Notes under the pieces: model-generated
The model's input: the letters and a program-made list of their open reading frames with translations, nothing else
What the model was told of the DNA's origin: nothing
Database searches by the model: none
Part shown: piece by piece, positions 50,688-58,956 of the stretch
How positions within the stretch are numbered: position 1 is the first letter of the stretch
Layout: every line of letters starts with the position of its first letter
Translations under genes and position numbers: made by a program
DNA from: Saccharibacter sp. 17.LH.SD
Lineage (GTDB): Bacteria > Pseudomonadota > Alphaproteobacteria > Acetobacterales > Acetobacteraceae
NCBI RefSeq assembly: GCF_009834805.1
Contig: NZ_WVHO01000010.1
Coordinates: 124,001 to 188,000 of the forward strand
Reading direction: 5' to 3'
DNA: 64,000 nucleotides

Positions 50688-51640
50688 GGGCGCACCTCTT
50701 TTGCTGGCAAGCGGCTCTGCGGCTTAGAATTGCCACTGCCACCCAAAATCCAGAGAGAACGCAACTGATCCGTCAATTTCCGGAGACTATCCGCCGTCGC
50801 TTCTGCTTCAATGAGCAAGTCAGGAATTTGCGCCGTTGATTGCGCGGCATCACGCATCATCTGATTCACTTGAGGCATAGATTTTTTGAACTGACTGGTC
50901 ATGACATGCGCATCACCCACAGCGCCATGAGCCTCCTTCAATGTCGCCTCCAACTTCTTCTCCAGAGGCTGGATATTTTTGACCGCATCATTCAGGCTTA
51001 CCAAGACCGCATTAATATGCTCGACCGTCTCAGGCTTACTCAACAACGCCCCGGCTGTTCCTTTCCCTGCCCTCAGATCAACAATAAGATCTTTCGCTTG
51101 CTGCGTAATCGCCTGAACATTGTCCATGGCGGGGATAAGGCGTGCCCGCAAATCGTTCAATGTCCGGACAATCATATCGGCAGGGTTAGCTTCGACATTT
51201 GTTTCAAGAACAGCATAGTTCCAATCTAATGGATGGCCTTGCCCGCGCGTTAATTCGATATAACTTGCCCCAGCCACAACGAAACGGCGCTTAATAGTTG
51301 CTGTACTGTCCATGCGGATATAACGCTCAAATTGAGGTTCAATCGTTCCCTCAGCATACATCTTGCCGGCTTCATTCATTTCGAGCTTGCGGATCTCCCC
51401 CGCATGAACGCCCATCACTTCAATATCATTATTAATGGCTAATCCAGCAACACCACTTTCTGGCAAGACAAAATGAATCCGTCCTGCAGGGGTCAACCAT
51501 TGCCGCAAAAAGCCGGCCTCAATAATCGCCGCGACCAAAAGCACTAAAGCCGCTAAAACGAGTAAACCAACCCACTCATCAGCATAGCGATTACGAAAGA
51601 GCGGCTTCACCGTATCTGACTGGCGACGCAGGCTGAACAT
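50684..51640 (-). CDS. MCE-domain (MlaD-like) lipid-binding protein
   Basis: A 318-aa protein with one N-terminal membrane anchor (about 25-48, WVGLLVLAALVLLVAAIIEAG) and an MCE domain (about 55-130: IHFVLPESGVAGLAINNDIEVMGVHAGEI ... ATIKRRFVVAGASYIELTRG). A long helical stretch follows to the C-terminus (AMDNVQAITQQAKDL, LEKKLEATLKEAHGAV). MCE proteins form hexameric rings or tubes that carry lipids between inner and outer membranes. The helical tail is longer than in E. coli MlaD (183 aa). It overlaps the flanking genes by 1 and 4 nt. Confidence 0.88.
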   Translation of the reverse strand: MFSLRRQSDTVKPLFRNRYADEWVGLLVLAALVLLVAAIIEAGFLRQWLTPAGRIHFVLPESGVAGLAINNDIEVMGVHAGEIRKLEMNEAGKMYAEGTIEPQFERYIRMDSTATIKRRFVVAGASYIELTRGQGHPLDWNYAVLETNVEANPADMIVRTLNDLRARLIPAMDNVQAITQQAKDLIVDLRAGKGTAGALLSKPETVEHINAVLVSLNDAVKNIQPLEKKLEATLKEAHGAVGDAHVMTSQFKKSMPQVNQMMRDAAQSTAQIPDLLIEAEATADSLRKLTDQLRSLWILGGSGNSKPQSRLPAKEVRP

Positions 51641-52353
51641 TACACACCCCTCATATCAATAAGGCCATCATCACCTAAACGAAATATTTGCATGCCATCC
51701 TGCCAATAGTCACGCCAAACACTGCGATCAGACGCCAACCACAATACAGCACAGCCTTTTTCTCTGGCTGCCGTCAACTCAGAAAGAAAAGCCTCATAAA
51801 GCTCCTTCGGGTCAAGTGCCACGGGATCTTCCAGTAATAATAAGTCCGGCCCCCCCAAAAAAGCTCTCACATATTCTGCACGTCGCCGATCTAATACAGA
51901 AAGTCGGCTTGGCACCTGTGTCGGTAATCCAGGCAGGCCGAAGCGTATGCCAAGTCTCACGGCTTCTGCAACAAGCTGTTTGGTTGGGGTCCGTGTATGA
52001 TGCATACGTGGCCATAAAATGTTAATATGCGTGCCGTATAAATCGATAAGACTGTTCGTTGAAAAAAAGCGCCCAATCCTCCCCCGTAACGCCCACGCAC
52101 GGCGTTCTTCCAGCTGCTGCCAATCCAGGCCGAGACACTTTACCTTTCCATCCCCAATGGGAAGAAGACCGACACACAAATCGGTAAATTGCGACCGCTG
52201 TGTCTCATCTCGACATTCAATAAAGACACATTCTCCTGGCCCTAAGGAGAGATTATATCGCGCCGCGGTCAAACCGCTTTCATCAAAAACAGGACGTGCT
52301 TCAATCAGCTCCAAAACAGGGCCAAATTGTTGGGAAATCGTTTTCTCAGCCAT
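51640..52353 (-). CDS. MlaF-like ABC protein with degenerate ATPase motifs (predicted pseudo-ATPase)
   Basis: This 237-aa protein occupies the ATPase slot of an Mla-type operon and aligns along its length with MlaF, but every catalytic motif is altered. The Walker A position reads ECRDETQRS (46-54) instead of GPSGxGKTT. The Q-loop Gln is S98 (RFFSTN). The signature LSGGM is LSVLD (151-155). Walker B DEP is E175-D176-P. The H-loop histidine is S208 (LWLASDR). The surrounding framework is kept: PSRLS, RRAEYVRAFLGGPDLLLL and the strand order. The gene is intact and overlaps its neighbours by 1 nt on each side, which argues against decay. The role inferred is structural or regulatory binding to the MlaE-like permease. 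Confidence 0.8.
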   Translation of the reverse strand: MAEKTISQQFGPVLELIEARPVFDESGLTAARYNLSLGPGECVFIECRDETQRSQFTDLCVGLLPIGDGKVKCLGLDWQQLEERRAWALRGRIGRFFSTNSLIDLYGTHINILWPRMHHTRTPTKQLVAEAVRLGIRFGLPGLPTQVPSRLSVLDRRRAEYVRAFLGGPDLLLLEDPVALDPKELYEAFLSELTAAREKGCAVLWLASDRSVWRDYWQDGMQIFRLGDDGLIDMRGV

Positions 52354-53171
52354 TAAATGCTCCCCAAAACAATATCCACAACGACATTAATAATCAGGAT
52401 GGACAAAATACCTCTTGAAAAACCTCTCGGTATTAGCGTGGCCATATTATCGTCTGTTGTAATATCCATGCCGGATAAGCAACAGCACAACCCCACGACA
52501 AAACCACTACTGAGAAATTTAAGCGGAATACCAAAGTAATCTAGCGGATGAACACTGTTGACAACTTGAAACATGAAAGACCAGATCGAGACGGTTACAA
52601 TACCTTTTACCCAACAGACAACGTACCCCATAGCTAGAGCAATCAGGCTAAAGAATGTCCCCAATGTAAATCCACCCAACATCATGGCAAGCGTTCGGGG
52701 CACGACAAACCCTAAAAACGGGTCAATACCTAAGCCGCTCAATGTCCGCATTTGCCCACGCATTGTAAGATCGCTCATCTCGGCCAACATCAGCATCCCT
52801 GCACGCCCCAGGAGAATAACACCAACAAGGACAGGGGCAATTTCACTGACGAGGACCGTTGAGAGAACGCTCCCGATCATTTGGTTCATACCCGCAAAAC
52901 CAAGCCAAAAAACAGCCTGAGCAACGATACCAAACCCCGTAATAATCGCCACGACGATCACACTTAAAAGGCCCCCCCCCGCTACTTGGCGCAGGCTACG
53001 CCAAAATTCGTACCGAACAGGTCGACGCCATGTACTGGGGAGCATTCCCTCGTTAAAAACTCCCCAAGACGCCCCTATCATCAGCAGTAAAAAACGTAGA
53101 TACGAGCGAACAATATGTCCCAAAAAAGCGACAAATCGGTGGATAATCGTAAAGCGGCTTGGAGTCTTCAT
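52353..53171 (-). CDS. MlaE-family ABC transporter permease
   Basis: Inner-membrane permease of 272 aa with five to six hydrophobic segments and the MlaE core: STVLVSEIAPVLVGVILLGRAGMLMLAEMSDLTMRGQMRTLSGLGIDP, then FVVPRTLAMMLGG. The LGRAG and E-[LM]-xxMxxxxQ coupling region, which normally docks on the ATPase, is recognisable, though its acidic and basic pattern differs (AEMSDLTMRGQM for AELGTMKVTEQI). It overlaps the pseudo-ATPase by 1 nt and the sensor by 4 nt. Expected role: lipid movement between the inner membrane and the MCE ring. Confidence 0.9.
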   Translation of the reverse strand: MKTPSRFTIIHRFVAFLGHIVRSYLRFLLLMIGASWGVFNEGMLPSTWRRPVRYEFWRSLRQVAGGGLLSVIVVAIITGFGIVAQAVFWLGFAGMNQMIGSVLSTVLVSEIAPVLVGVILLGRAGMLMLAEMSDLTMRGQMRTLSGLGIDPFLGFVVPRTLAMMLGGFTLGTFFSLIALAMGYVVCWVKGIVTVSIWSFMFQVVNSVHPLDYFGIPLKFLSSGFVVGLCCCLSGMDITTDDNMATLIPRGFSRGILSILIINVVVDIVLGSI

Positions 53172-55531
53172 CTGCGACCTGCCAATACGTAACTCCGTGT
53201 TACGCCACTCCCAGGGAGGTAAAAATCACCCCTTGGTCTAAAGAGGAAGTAACCACGCAAACCTTGATAAGCTTGTTCAGAAACCTGAATTTGCCCACCA
53301 TCTGGGGTGCTTTGTGCAAGCAGCTCTGCAACACTCAACCCCTCACCCCACACATTAAACACATCAGGGTCCATCCCAAGATGGGCCGCTATAACAGGCC
53401 CAACATCCAGCCCAATACGGAATGTCAGTCGCGTCTTCACCCCTGTAAGAGCCGCAAGGCAAGCCTCTCGGATCGTGATGGCGGCATCCGCCAAACGTAG
53501 GGCATCACCTGTATTAAAGGTTTGACTGCAACTTCCAAGAATAACGACGCGATTTCCTGATGCTTGCACAGAGAATAACCCAGATTCTTGCGCAATTTTT
53601 TTTATTTTCCCGGAGAGATCAGCAACAAGCTTCAACATCTGCTTGGCTACTTCAGTATTTGATGTGTAAGCCTCTTCAAACTCCAAGACCATTAACGGTA
53701 CGCGTGGGTATAATCCTGCCTCTGGAACAGCTTTTTTCCCGTCTTCTGGGTTCACCAAGAACCCTTTCAAGACACGTAATTTTTCTCCTCTTTGAGAGTT
53801 TGCCCCTGTATTTTCTTTGAGAAGGGACAGATCTTCAACACTCCCTTCCTCCTTTTGCTGCTGTGTAAAACGCACAGACAAGACCGCAGAGGCTAGAGCG
53901 ACAAATCGGTCAATTCCTTCAAGATTCACCGGATCTTCAATCATCAAGGCCCCAACAGGGTGATGCTGCTCCATAATGGACCAAAAAAGCAGACGACGGC
54001 TTCCTAACGATTGCATAACCAGCCGATAGAAACCCTGGAAACGTTCATCAGCTTCAGCATCAGGAATGTCGAGAATATGGGTCTCTGACAGGCACTCAAA
54101 CAAAGCAGGATAGGATGATTTATGCAGCTCAACACCCGCTGCATGAGCATCCCGTCCGGCATCGAACATATCTTCGCATAAAAGCCGCTCATTATCGGGC
54201 AAGAGTCGCCACAAACTCACGCGCCGACTTCCAGAACGCTCAACAAGCACTTCACTCAAAACAGGAATTTCTTGTTGTGGGTTCAAAAGCCCCGGCGTGT
54301 TCGCAACCTTCAACAAAAGAGTATTCTCATGATGCTGTTCATCACCAACAAATCGCAATGAACTCTGCAAACGACTGACGCGCCGCCCTTGATAGATCAG
54401 TCCAAAAGCCAAAAGAGACGCAAGCCCGACAATCAAAAGCGAGAAATAAATCGTTTGTTCTTGTATTTTTCTTGTAAAACTGACGAAGTCACTTTCCGGG
54501 GCATTGAGAAGCAAAACCCATGACTGCTTCGCCAAAGGCATCGCCGAGGCAATCGTGACGTAATCCTTACCACGAGCATGCACAACACCAGCGCCATCCC
54601 CGCGAATACGGAATATATTCAGTGCTCGTAAAAACACAGGCTGCGTGTCTGGGTTCAAATGCACATTGGCAGCATCGAAACCAGGCGTCTCCAATGCTGC
54701 CATATTATGGCCGGCAATAACACGGCCATCCAAATCTACAATAACCGCCTGACCGCTATGCCCAACCTGAAGGCTATTCACGAAATGTGTCAGCTGGTTC
54801 AATGAAATATTAATGGCGAAAACAAATTTTCGCCCACCCAAAGACGGGAAAGCAATAGATGCTGTAATAATAAATTGATGCGTTGACGAATGCGGATAAG
54901 GATCTGACCAATAAATACGTTCCTTACCAACAAGGTCTTCCCGATGAAGTGCGCCTGTATACCAAGGACGATCCCGCGGATCATATTTATCATCATTGGG
55001 GAACAACGCGCTATTAAGCGGTCGGCCATCGGGATCTGTTAGCGTGTAATGATAAATACTTTTCCCGCTTGCATCATTTTGCAACGATGTTTCTTCAAAA
55101 TGCCCCTTCCGGCGGGACATCATCCAAAAACGTCCCGTATCATCAGCCAAATAAAAACTATCGACTTGCGAAAGATTTTTGAGAATAGCACGCCCAATGG
55201 ACATAAAAGACGCCGCATCTTGCGCCGTATCGGCTTGATTGAGCACATTCCGCGCTATGGCCGATGTTGATGCCGCAGGCGACAGGTAATTACTAACTTC
55301 CTGTGTAATATAACGCTGCTGACTGCGCAGAAGGCTACGCGAGAGGACAATCGTCCCATCACGCATCGTGTGGTAGGTATATAATGTGACAAGCGCTATC
55401 GTCCCAATAACGAGGATAACCCCCAAAATAGGGCCAAAAAGCTGAAATAACTGCCACCGCTTACTCGACAAATCTGCTGCGGGGTTGACGATTTCGTCTG
55501 TCGGCAAGACCTTGAATCCCTTCCTAATCAT
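53168..55531 (-). CDS. Membrane sensor with dCache, GAF-like and degenerate class III cyclase domains
   Basis: A 787-aa protein. TM1 is at about 30-55; a periplasmic dCache-type sensor domain follows (DSFYLADDTGRFWMMSR, DPRDRPWYTGAL near 190, SIAFPSLGGRKFVFAI), then TM2 at about 358-381. A GAF-like region (about 405-565) and a C-terminal class III nucleotidyl cyclase homology domain (about 605-787) complete it. The cyclase domain has the fold landmarks TFRIGLDVGPVIAAHLGMD and GGQIQVSEQAY. It lacks the first metal Asp (PLMVLEFEEAYTS for xVLFADIxGFTS), the second (SGNRV, N near 660, for IGDxV), and the Asn/Arg pair (GLSVAELLA for TVNLAARLE). It is predicted to be catalytically inactive. As first gene of the operon it overlaps the MlaE-like start by 4 nt. 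Confidence 0.82.
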   Translation of the reverse strand: MIRKGFKVLPTDEIVNPAADLSSKRWQLFQLFGPILGVILVIGTIALVTLYTYHTMRDGTIVLSRSLLRSQQRYITQEVSNYLSPAASTSAIARNVLNQADTAQDAASFMSIGRAILKNLSQVDSFYLADDTGRFWMMSRRKGHFEETSLQNDASGKSIYHYTLTDPDGRPLNSALFPNDDKYDPRDRPWYTGALHREDLVGKERIYWSDPYPHSSTHQFIITASIAFPSLGGRKFVFAINISLNQLTHFVNSLQVGHSGQAVIVDLDGRVIAGHNMAALETPGFDAANVHLNPDTQPVFLRALNIFRIRGDGAGVVHARGKDYVTIASAMPLAKQSWVLLLNAPESDFVSFTRKIQEQTIYFSLLIVGLASLLAFGLIYQGRRVSRLQSSLRFVGDEQHHENTLLLKVANTPGLLNPQQEIPVLSEVLVERSGSRRVSLWRLLPDNERLLCEDMFDAGRDAHAAGVELHKSSYPALFECLSETHILDIPDAEADERFQGFYRLVMQSLGSRRLLFWSIMEQHHPVGALMIEDPVNLEGIDRFVALASAVLSVRFTQQQKEEGSVEDLSLLKENTGANSQRGEKLRVLKGFLVNPEDGKKAVPEAGLYPRVPLMVLEFEEAYTSNTEVAKQMLKLVADLSGKIKKIAQESGLFSVQASGNRVVILGSCSQTFNTGDALRLADAAITIREACLAALTGVKTRLTFRIGLDVGPVIAAHLGMDPDVFNVWGEGLSVAELLAQSTPDGGQIQVSEQAYQGLRGYFLFRPRGDFYLPGSGVTRSYVLAGRR

Positions 55532-55609
55532 CGCCTTCTAAGCAAGGCTATGATAACGCCTTCCTAAATCAAAGCGGACCATCCGCCCATTCCCACTTCA
55601 CTCACTATT

Positions 55610-56464
55610 ATGCGGGCTCTGATGAATCGCAACCATCTTTCACACCGTTCTGTGCTTTCCCTTACTGGAAATGACCGACAGGCCTTCCTGCAAGGGCTTC
55701 TAACCAACGATATTCTCTCTCTAACACCCGGAGAGTTACGCTGGACAGCCCTCTTGACTGTGCAAGGACGTATTCAATGTCTTTTTTTTGTATTCTGCAC
55801 ATCTGAGGCATTACTGCTCGACCTTCCATCTTCTCAAGCGGATACTCTTCACACACTCTTTAAACGGTTCCGCTTACGTGCAGATGTACAATTTTCCATG
55901 ACGGACCTTCATGTTTTAACGGGGCCTCATCATCAAACTCCCCCAGAAAACTCCATTTGTTACGCATCAGACCCTCGCCACCCTCATATGGGCTGGCGCG
56001 CTATTATGCCTCCTCTCCCATCGGAAGATGACGGGAAAGGAGACCTTGCTTATCTGCAAAGACGTTTAACACTTGGCATTCCAGATATGATCGATTTCAC
56101 GCCAGGTCAAAATCTCGCGCTCGAAGCTAATCTTGATTTTTGCCATGGTGTCTCATGGAATAAGGGATGCTATTTGGGACAAGAAGTTACGGCCCGTATG
56201 CATTATCGTAGCCAAGCGAAACGCCGCCTTCTCCCCGTTCTCCTCCCTGAAGAAGTCTCTTTTTCATCTGGAGAGAACGTTCAACTCAATGGTCACGATG
56301 TCGGGGAGTTGCGCACATATCACAAAGGTCACGGCCTCGCCATGCTGCACCATACCGCCTGGGCAGCTGAGAGCCTGTCTATTGCCCATCAGCCTGTGAC
56401 CCTGTTATGGCCCGACTGGCTTCCAACCACGCTACGCCCCCCAACAGAAAGCTCGCCTTCATGA
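55610..56464 (+). CDS. ygfZ: YgfZ/GcvT-family folate-binding protein
   Basis: Tetrahydrofolate-dependent protein involved in maintenance or repair of certain Fe-S enzymes. The 284-aa protein has the N-terminal GNDRQAFLQGLLTNDI near 19-34 and the diagnostic motif KGCYLGQEVTARMHYR near 187, whose Cys is conserved across YgfZ. The start ATG at 55610 is followed by a second at 55622. It is divergent from the sensor gene and its stop overlaps hisI as ATGA. Confidence 0.9.
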   Translation: MRALMNRNHLSHRSVLSLTGNDRQAFLQGLLTNDILSLTPGELRWTALLTVQGRIQCLFFVFCTSEALLLDLPSSQADTLHTLFKRFRLRADVQFSMTDLHVLTGPHHQTPPENSICYASDPRHPHMGWRAIMPPLPSEDDGKGDLAYLQRRLTLGIPDMIDFTPGQNLALEANLDFCHGVSWNKGCYLGQEVTARMHYRSQAKRRLLPVLLPEEVSFSSGENVQLNGHDVGELRTYHKGHGLAMLHHTAWAAESLSIAHQPVTLLWPDWLPTTLRPPTESSPS

Positions 56465-56871
56465 CATGGAAAGCACCTGCTCCCCACATTATTGATCTCA
56501 TTCTCAAGAAAACGCGCTTTGACGCACATGGCCTCATTGCAGCCATTGCTCAAGATGAAAATGGCCAGGTGCTCATGCTGGCCTGGATGAACCAAGAAGC
56601 CCTCACTGAGACCCTCAAAACAGGGCGCGTCTGTTACTATTCACGCAGTCGGCAAAAACTGTGGCGTAAAGGCGAGACCTCGGGGCAAGAACAACATCTT
56701 CTGCACGCTGATCTCGATTGTGATGCTGACGCTCTTTTATTGACCGTGCAACAAAAAGGCGTCGCCTGTCACACAGGACGACGCAGCTGTTTCTACCAAC
56801 GTATTACGCCTGAAGGACCGACAGAGCGCATGGCACCAGAAGTGTCGCCAGAAACACTCTATCAATCCTAA
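56461..56871 (+). CDS. hisI: Phosphoribosyl-AMP cyclohydrolase
   Basis: Third step of histidine synthesis. The 136-aa protein has LMLAWMNQEALTETLKTGRVCYYSRSRQKLWRKGETSG near 38-75, the Mg/Zn site DLDCDADALLL near 85, and the zinc ligands in GVACHTGRRSCFY near 102. The start is the ATG at 56461, overlapping the ygfZ stop by 4 nt. There is no HisE domain. Other his genes are not nearby. It converges on fghA with only 5 nt between the stop codons. Confidence 0.95.
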   Translation: MTWKAPAPHIIDLILKKTRFDAHGLIAAIAQDENGQVLMLAWMNQEALTETLKTGRVCYYSRSRQKLWRKGETSGQEQHLLHADLDCDADALLLTVQQKGVACHTGRRSCFYQRITPEGPTERMAPEVSPETLYQS

Positions 56872-56876
56872 AACCC

Positions 56877-57737
56877 TCAGCGCGGGAGCAAACCCTCAGC
56901 ATGATGGCGGATATGGTCTGCAACAAAGGTTTGCACAAACCAATAGCCGTGATCATAACCTTTATGATGACGTAAGGTGAGCGTTTGCCCTGCCTGTTTT
57001 GCCGCTTCTTCGAGCAAATCAGGACGCAATTCCTTGATCAAATCATCATTCAGCCCCTGATCCACGAGAATAGGCCCTACATGCCGGTGACCCGACTTGA
57101 GCAATAATGTTGGGTCATAAGAGTTCCACTGGCTCTTATCCCCACCAAAATAAGCCGCCGTTACCTTTTTCCCCCATTCCACCTGAGACGGAGCGGAAAT
57201 GGGTGCAAAAGCCGACACTGTCTTCCACTTCTCAGGATGACGCAGCGCTAAACTCAGCGCGCCGATCCCGCCCATGGAATGACCTGCAATGCCACAGCGA
57301 TCTGCATCAAATGGAAAAAGTGATTCCATCAATTCAGGCAGTTCACGCTCAACATAGGACGCCATGCGATAATGCTTACGCCAAGGGTCTGACGTGGCAT
57401 CAACATAATATCCAGCCCCCGTGCCGAGATCGACGGCGTCATCCTCACCTGCAACATTCGCTCCACGGGGTGAGGTATCTGGCGTGACCAGAGCAATACC
57501 ATGCTCAGCGGCGTAACGAACCGCATTGGCCTTAATCAGAAAATTTTCATAGGTCGAGGTCATTCCAGCTAAAACATAGAGCACTGGAACAAGCTCGCCT
57601 TCCAACGCCTGACGCGGGAGAAAAACCCCAAGCTTGGCCTCCAGGCCAAGCTCCCGCGATGGATGGGAGAGGAAACGCACCTCTCCCCCGCAACAAGCAT
57701 GACGCTCCATCACGGTGATTGATTTTGAATCCATCAT
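56877..57737 (-). CDS. fghA: S-formylglutathione hydrolase
   Basis: Second enzyme of glutathione-dependent formaldehyde oxidation: hydrolyses S-formylglutathione to formate and GSH. It is an alpha/beta hydrolase of 286 aa with the nucleophile in IAGHSMGGIGAL near 150, the Asp in LVDQGLNDDL near 225, and the His in HHKGYDHGYWFVQTF near 260. The PVLYVLAGMTSTYENF oxyanion region near 50 is typical. ATG at 57737 overlaps the adhC TGA by one base with GGAG 5-6 nt upstream, so it is coupled to adhC. Confidence 0.95.
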   Translation of the reverse strand: MMDSKSITVMERHACCGGEVRFLSHPSRELGLEAKLGVFLPRQALEGELVPVLYVLAGMTSTYENFLIKANAVRYAAEHGIALVTPDTSPRGANVAGEDDAVDLGTGAGYYVDATSDPWRKHYRMASYVERELPELMESLFPFDADRCGIAGHSMGGIGALSLALRHPEKWKTVSAFAPISAPSQVEWGKKVTAAYFGGDKSQWNSYDPTLLLKSGHRHVGPILVDQGLNDDLIKELRPDLLEEAAKQAGQTLTLRHHKGYDHGYWFVQTFVADHIRHHAEGLLPR

Positions 57738-58852
57738 CAATACTCCACGACAGTGCGAATTCCCACGCCCTGCCCCATCATATCAAAGCCTTTATTGATA
57801 TCATCAAGTTTGATCTTGTTAGTAATCAAATCATTGATATTAATCCGGCCTTCCATATACCAATCAACAATCTTTGGAACATCAGTACGCCCACGTGCCC
57901 CACCAAAGGCGGAACCAATCCAGCGGCGTCCTGTTACAAGTTGGAAAGGCCGTGTGCTAATTTCTTCACCGGCACCTGCAACACCAATGACACAAGAAAC
58001 ACCCCAACCACGATGCGCACTTTCCAGGGCCTGACGCATCAATTTGACGTTTCCAACACACTCAAAGGTATAATCAGCACCACCGCCCGTCATTTCAATA
58101 ATATGACCGACGACATCGCCATCACCACCTAATGCGGCTGGATTCACAAAATCTGTCATCCCAAATTTACGCGCAATCGCTTCGCGCTCGGGATTAATAT
58201 CAATACCAATAATGCGATGTGCCCCGGCCATCTTAGCGCCTTGGATCACATTCAAGCCGATTCCACCCAGGCCAAACACAGCAACCGTGGAGCCAACTTC
58301 AACCTTCGCCGTAAAGAGAACCGCGCCAACACCTGTCGTCACACCGCAACCAATGTAGCAGACCTTATCGAAAGGAGCGTCTGGGCGAATTTTCGCAAGA
58401 GCAATTTCCGGCATCACCGTAAAATTCGCGAAGGTGGAACAGCCCATATAATGGTGGACAGGCTGTCCTTTATAAGAGAAACGTGACGTCCCATCCGGCA
58501 TGAGACCTCGCCCTTGGGTAGAACGAATAGACGTACACAGATTGGTCTTGCGTGAGAGGCAAGATGGGCATTCGCGGCATTCTGGCGTGTAAAGCGGGAT
58601 AACATGATCGCCTGGCTTCAAATGTTTTACGCCAGAGCCCACTTCCCTCACAATTCCAGCGCCTTCATGGCCTAAAATAGACGGAAACAATCCTTCGGGA
58701 TCTTTCCCCGAAAGAGTATATTTATCTGTATGGCAAAGCCCTGTTGCTTTGATTTCAACCAGAACTTCCCCTTCACGTGGGCCTTCTAATTGAACCGTAT
58801 CAACAACAAGCGGTTTTCCTGCTTCTAACGCAATGGCAGCACGTACATCCAT
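57737..58852 (-). CDS. adhC: S-(hydroxymethyl)glutathione dehydrogenase / class III alcohol dehydrogenase
   Basis: Zinc, NAD-dependent dehydrogenase that oxidises S-hydroxymethylglutathione from formaldehyde. The 371-aa protein has the catalytic zinc site ATGLCHTDKYTLSG and GHEGAGIVREVGSGV, the structural zinc cysteines in PECRECPSCLSRKTNLC near 92-108, and the nucleotide fold VFGLGGIGLNVIQGAKMAGA near 190. The start is the ATG at 58852, preceded by AAGGA; the upstream 11 codons are unlikely. It forms a two-gene operon with fghA for formaldehyde detoxification. Confidence 0.95.
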   Translation of the reverse strand: MDVRAAIALEAGKPLVVDTVQLEGPREGEVLVEIKATGLCHTDKYTLSGKDPEGLFPSILGHEGAGIVREVGSGVKHLKPGDHVIPLYTPECRECPSCLSRKTNLCTSIRSTQGRGLMPDGTSRFSYKGQPVHHYMGCSTFANFTVMPEIALAKIRPDAPFDKVCYIGCGVTTGVGAVLFTAKVEVGSTVAVFGLGGIGLNVIQGAKMAGAHRIIGIDINPEREAIARKFGMTDFVNPAALGGDGDVVGHIIEMTGGGADYTFECVGNVKLMRQALESAHRGWGVSCVIGVAGAGEEISTRPFQLVTGRRWIGSAFGGARGRTDVPKIVDWYMEGRININDLITNKIKLDDINKGFDMMGQGVGIRTVVEY

Positions 58853-58956
58853 CGTAAAATTCCTTCTCCATATTTCTGCCTCCAAGATGGGCCATCTCTG
58901 CCTAGGTCTTCAAGACCTCATATCGTGTTTTCCGATTTTCTTCAGGAGCATGTCCC

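Noticed and set aside
53159-53500. 113-codon plus-strand frame opposite the pseudo-cyclase
   Set aside because: It lies antisense to a conserved domain and shows no recognisable motif.
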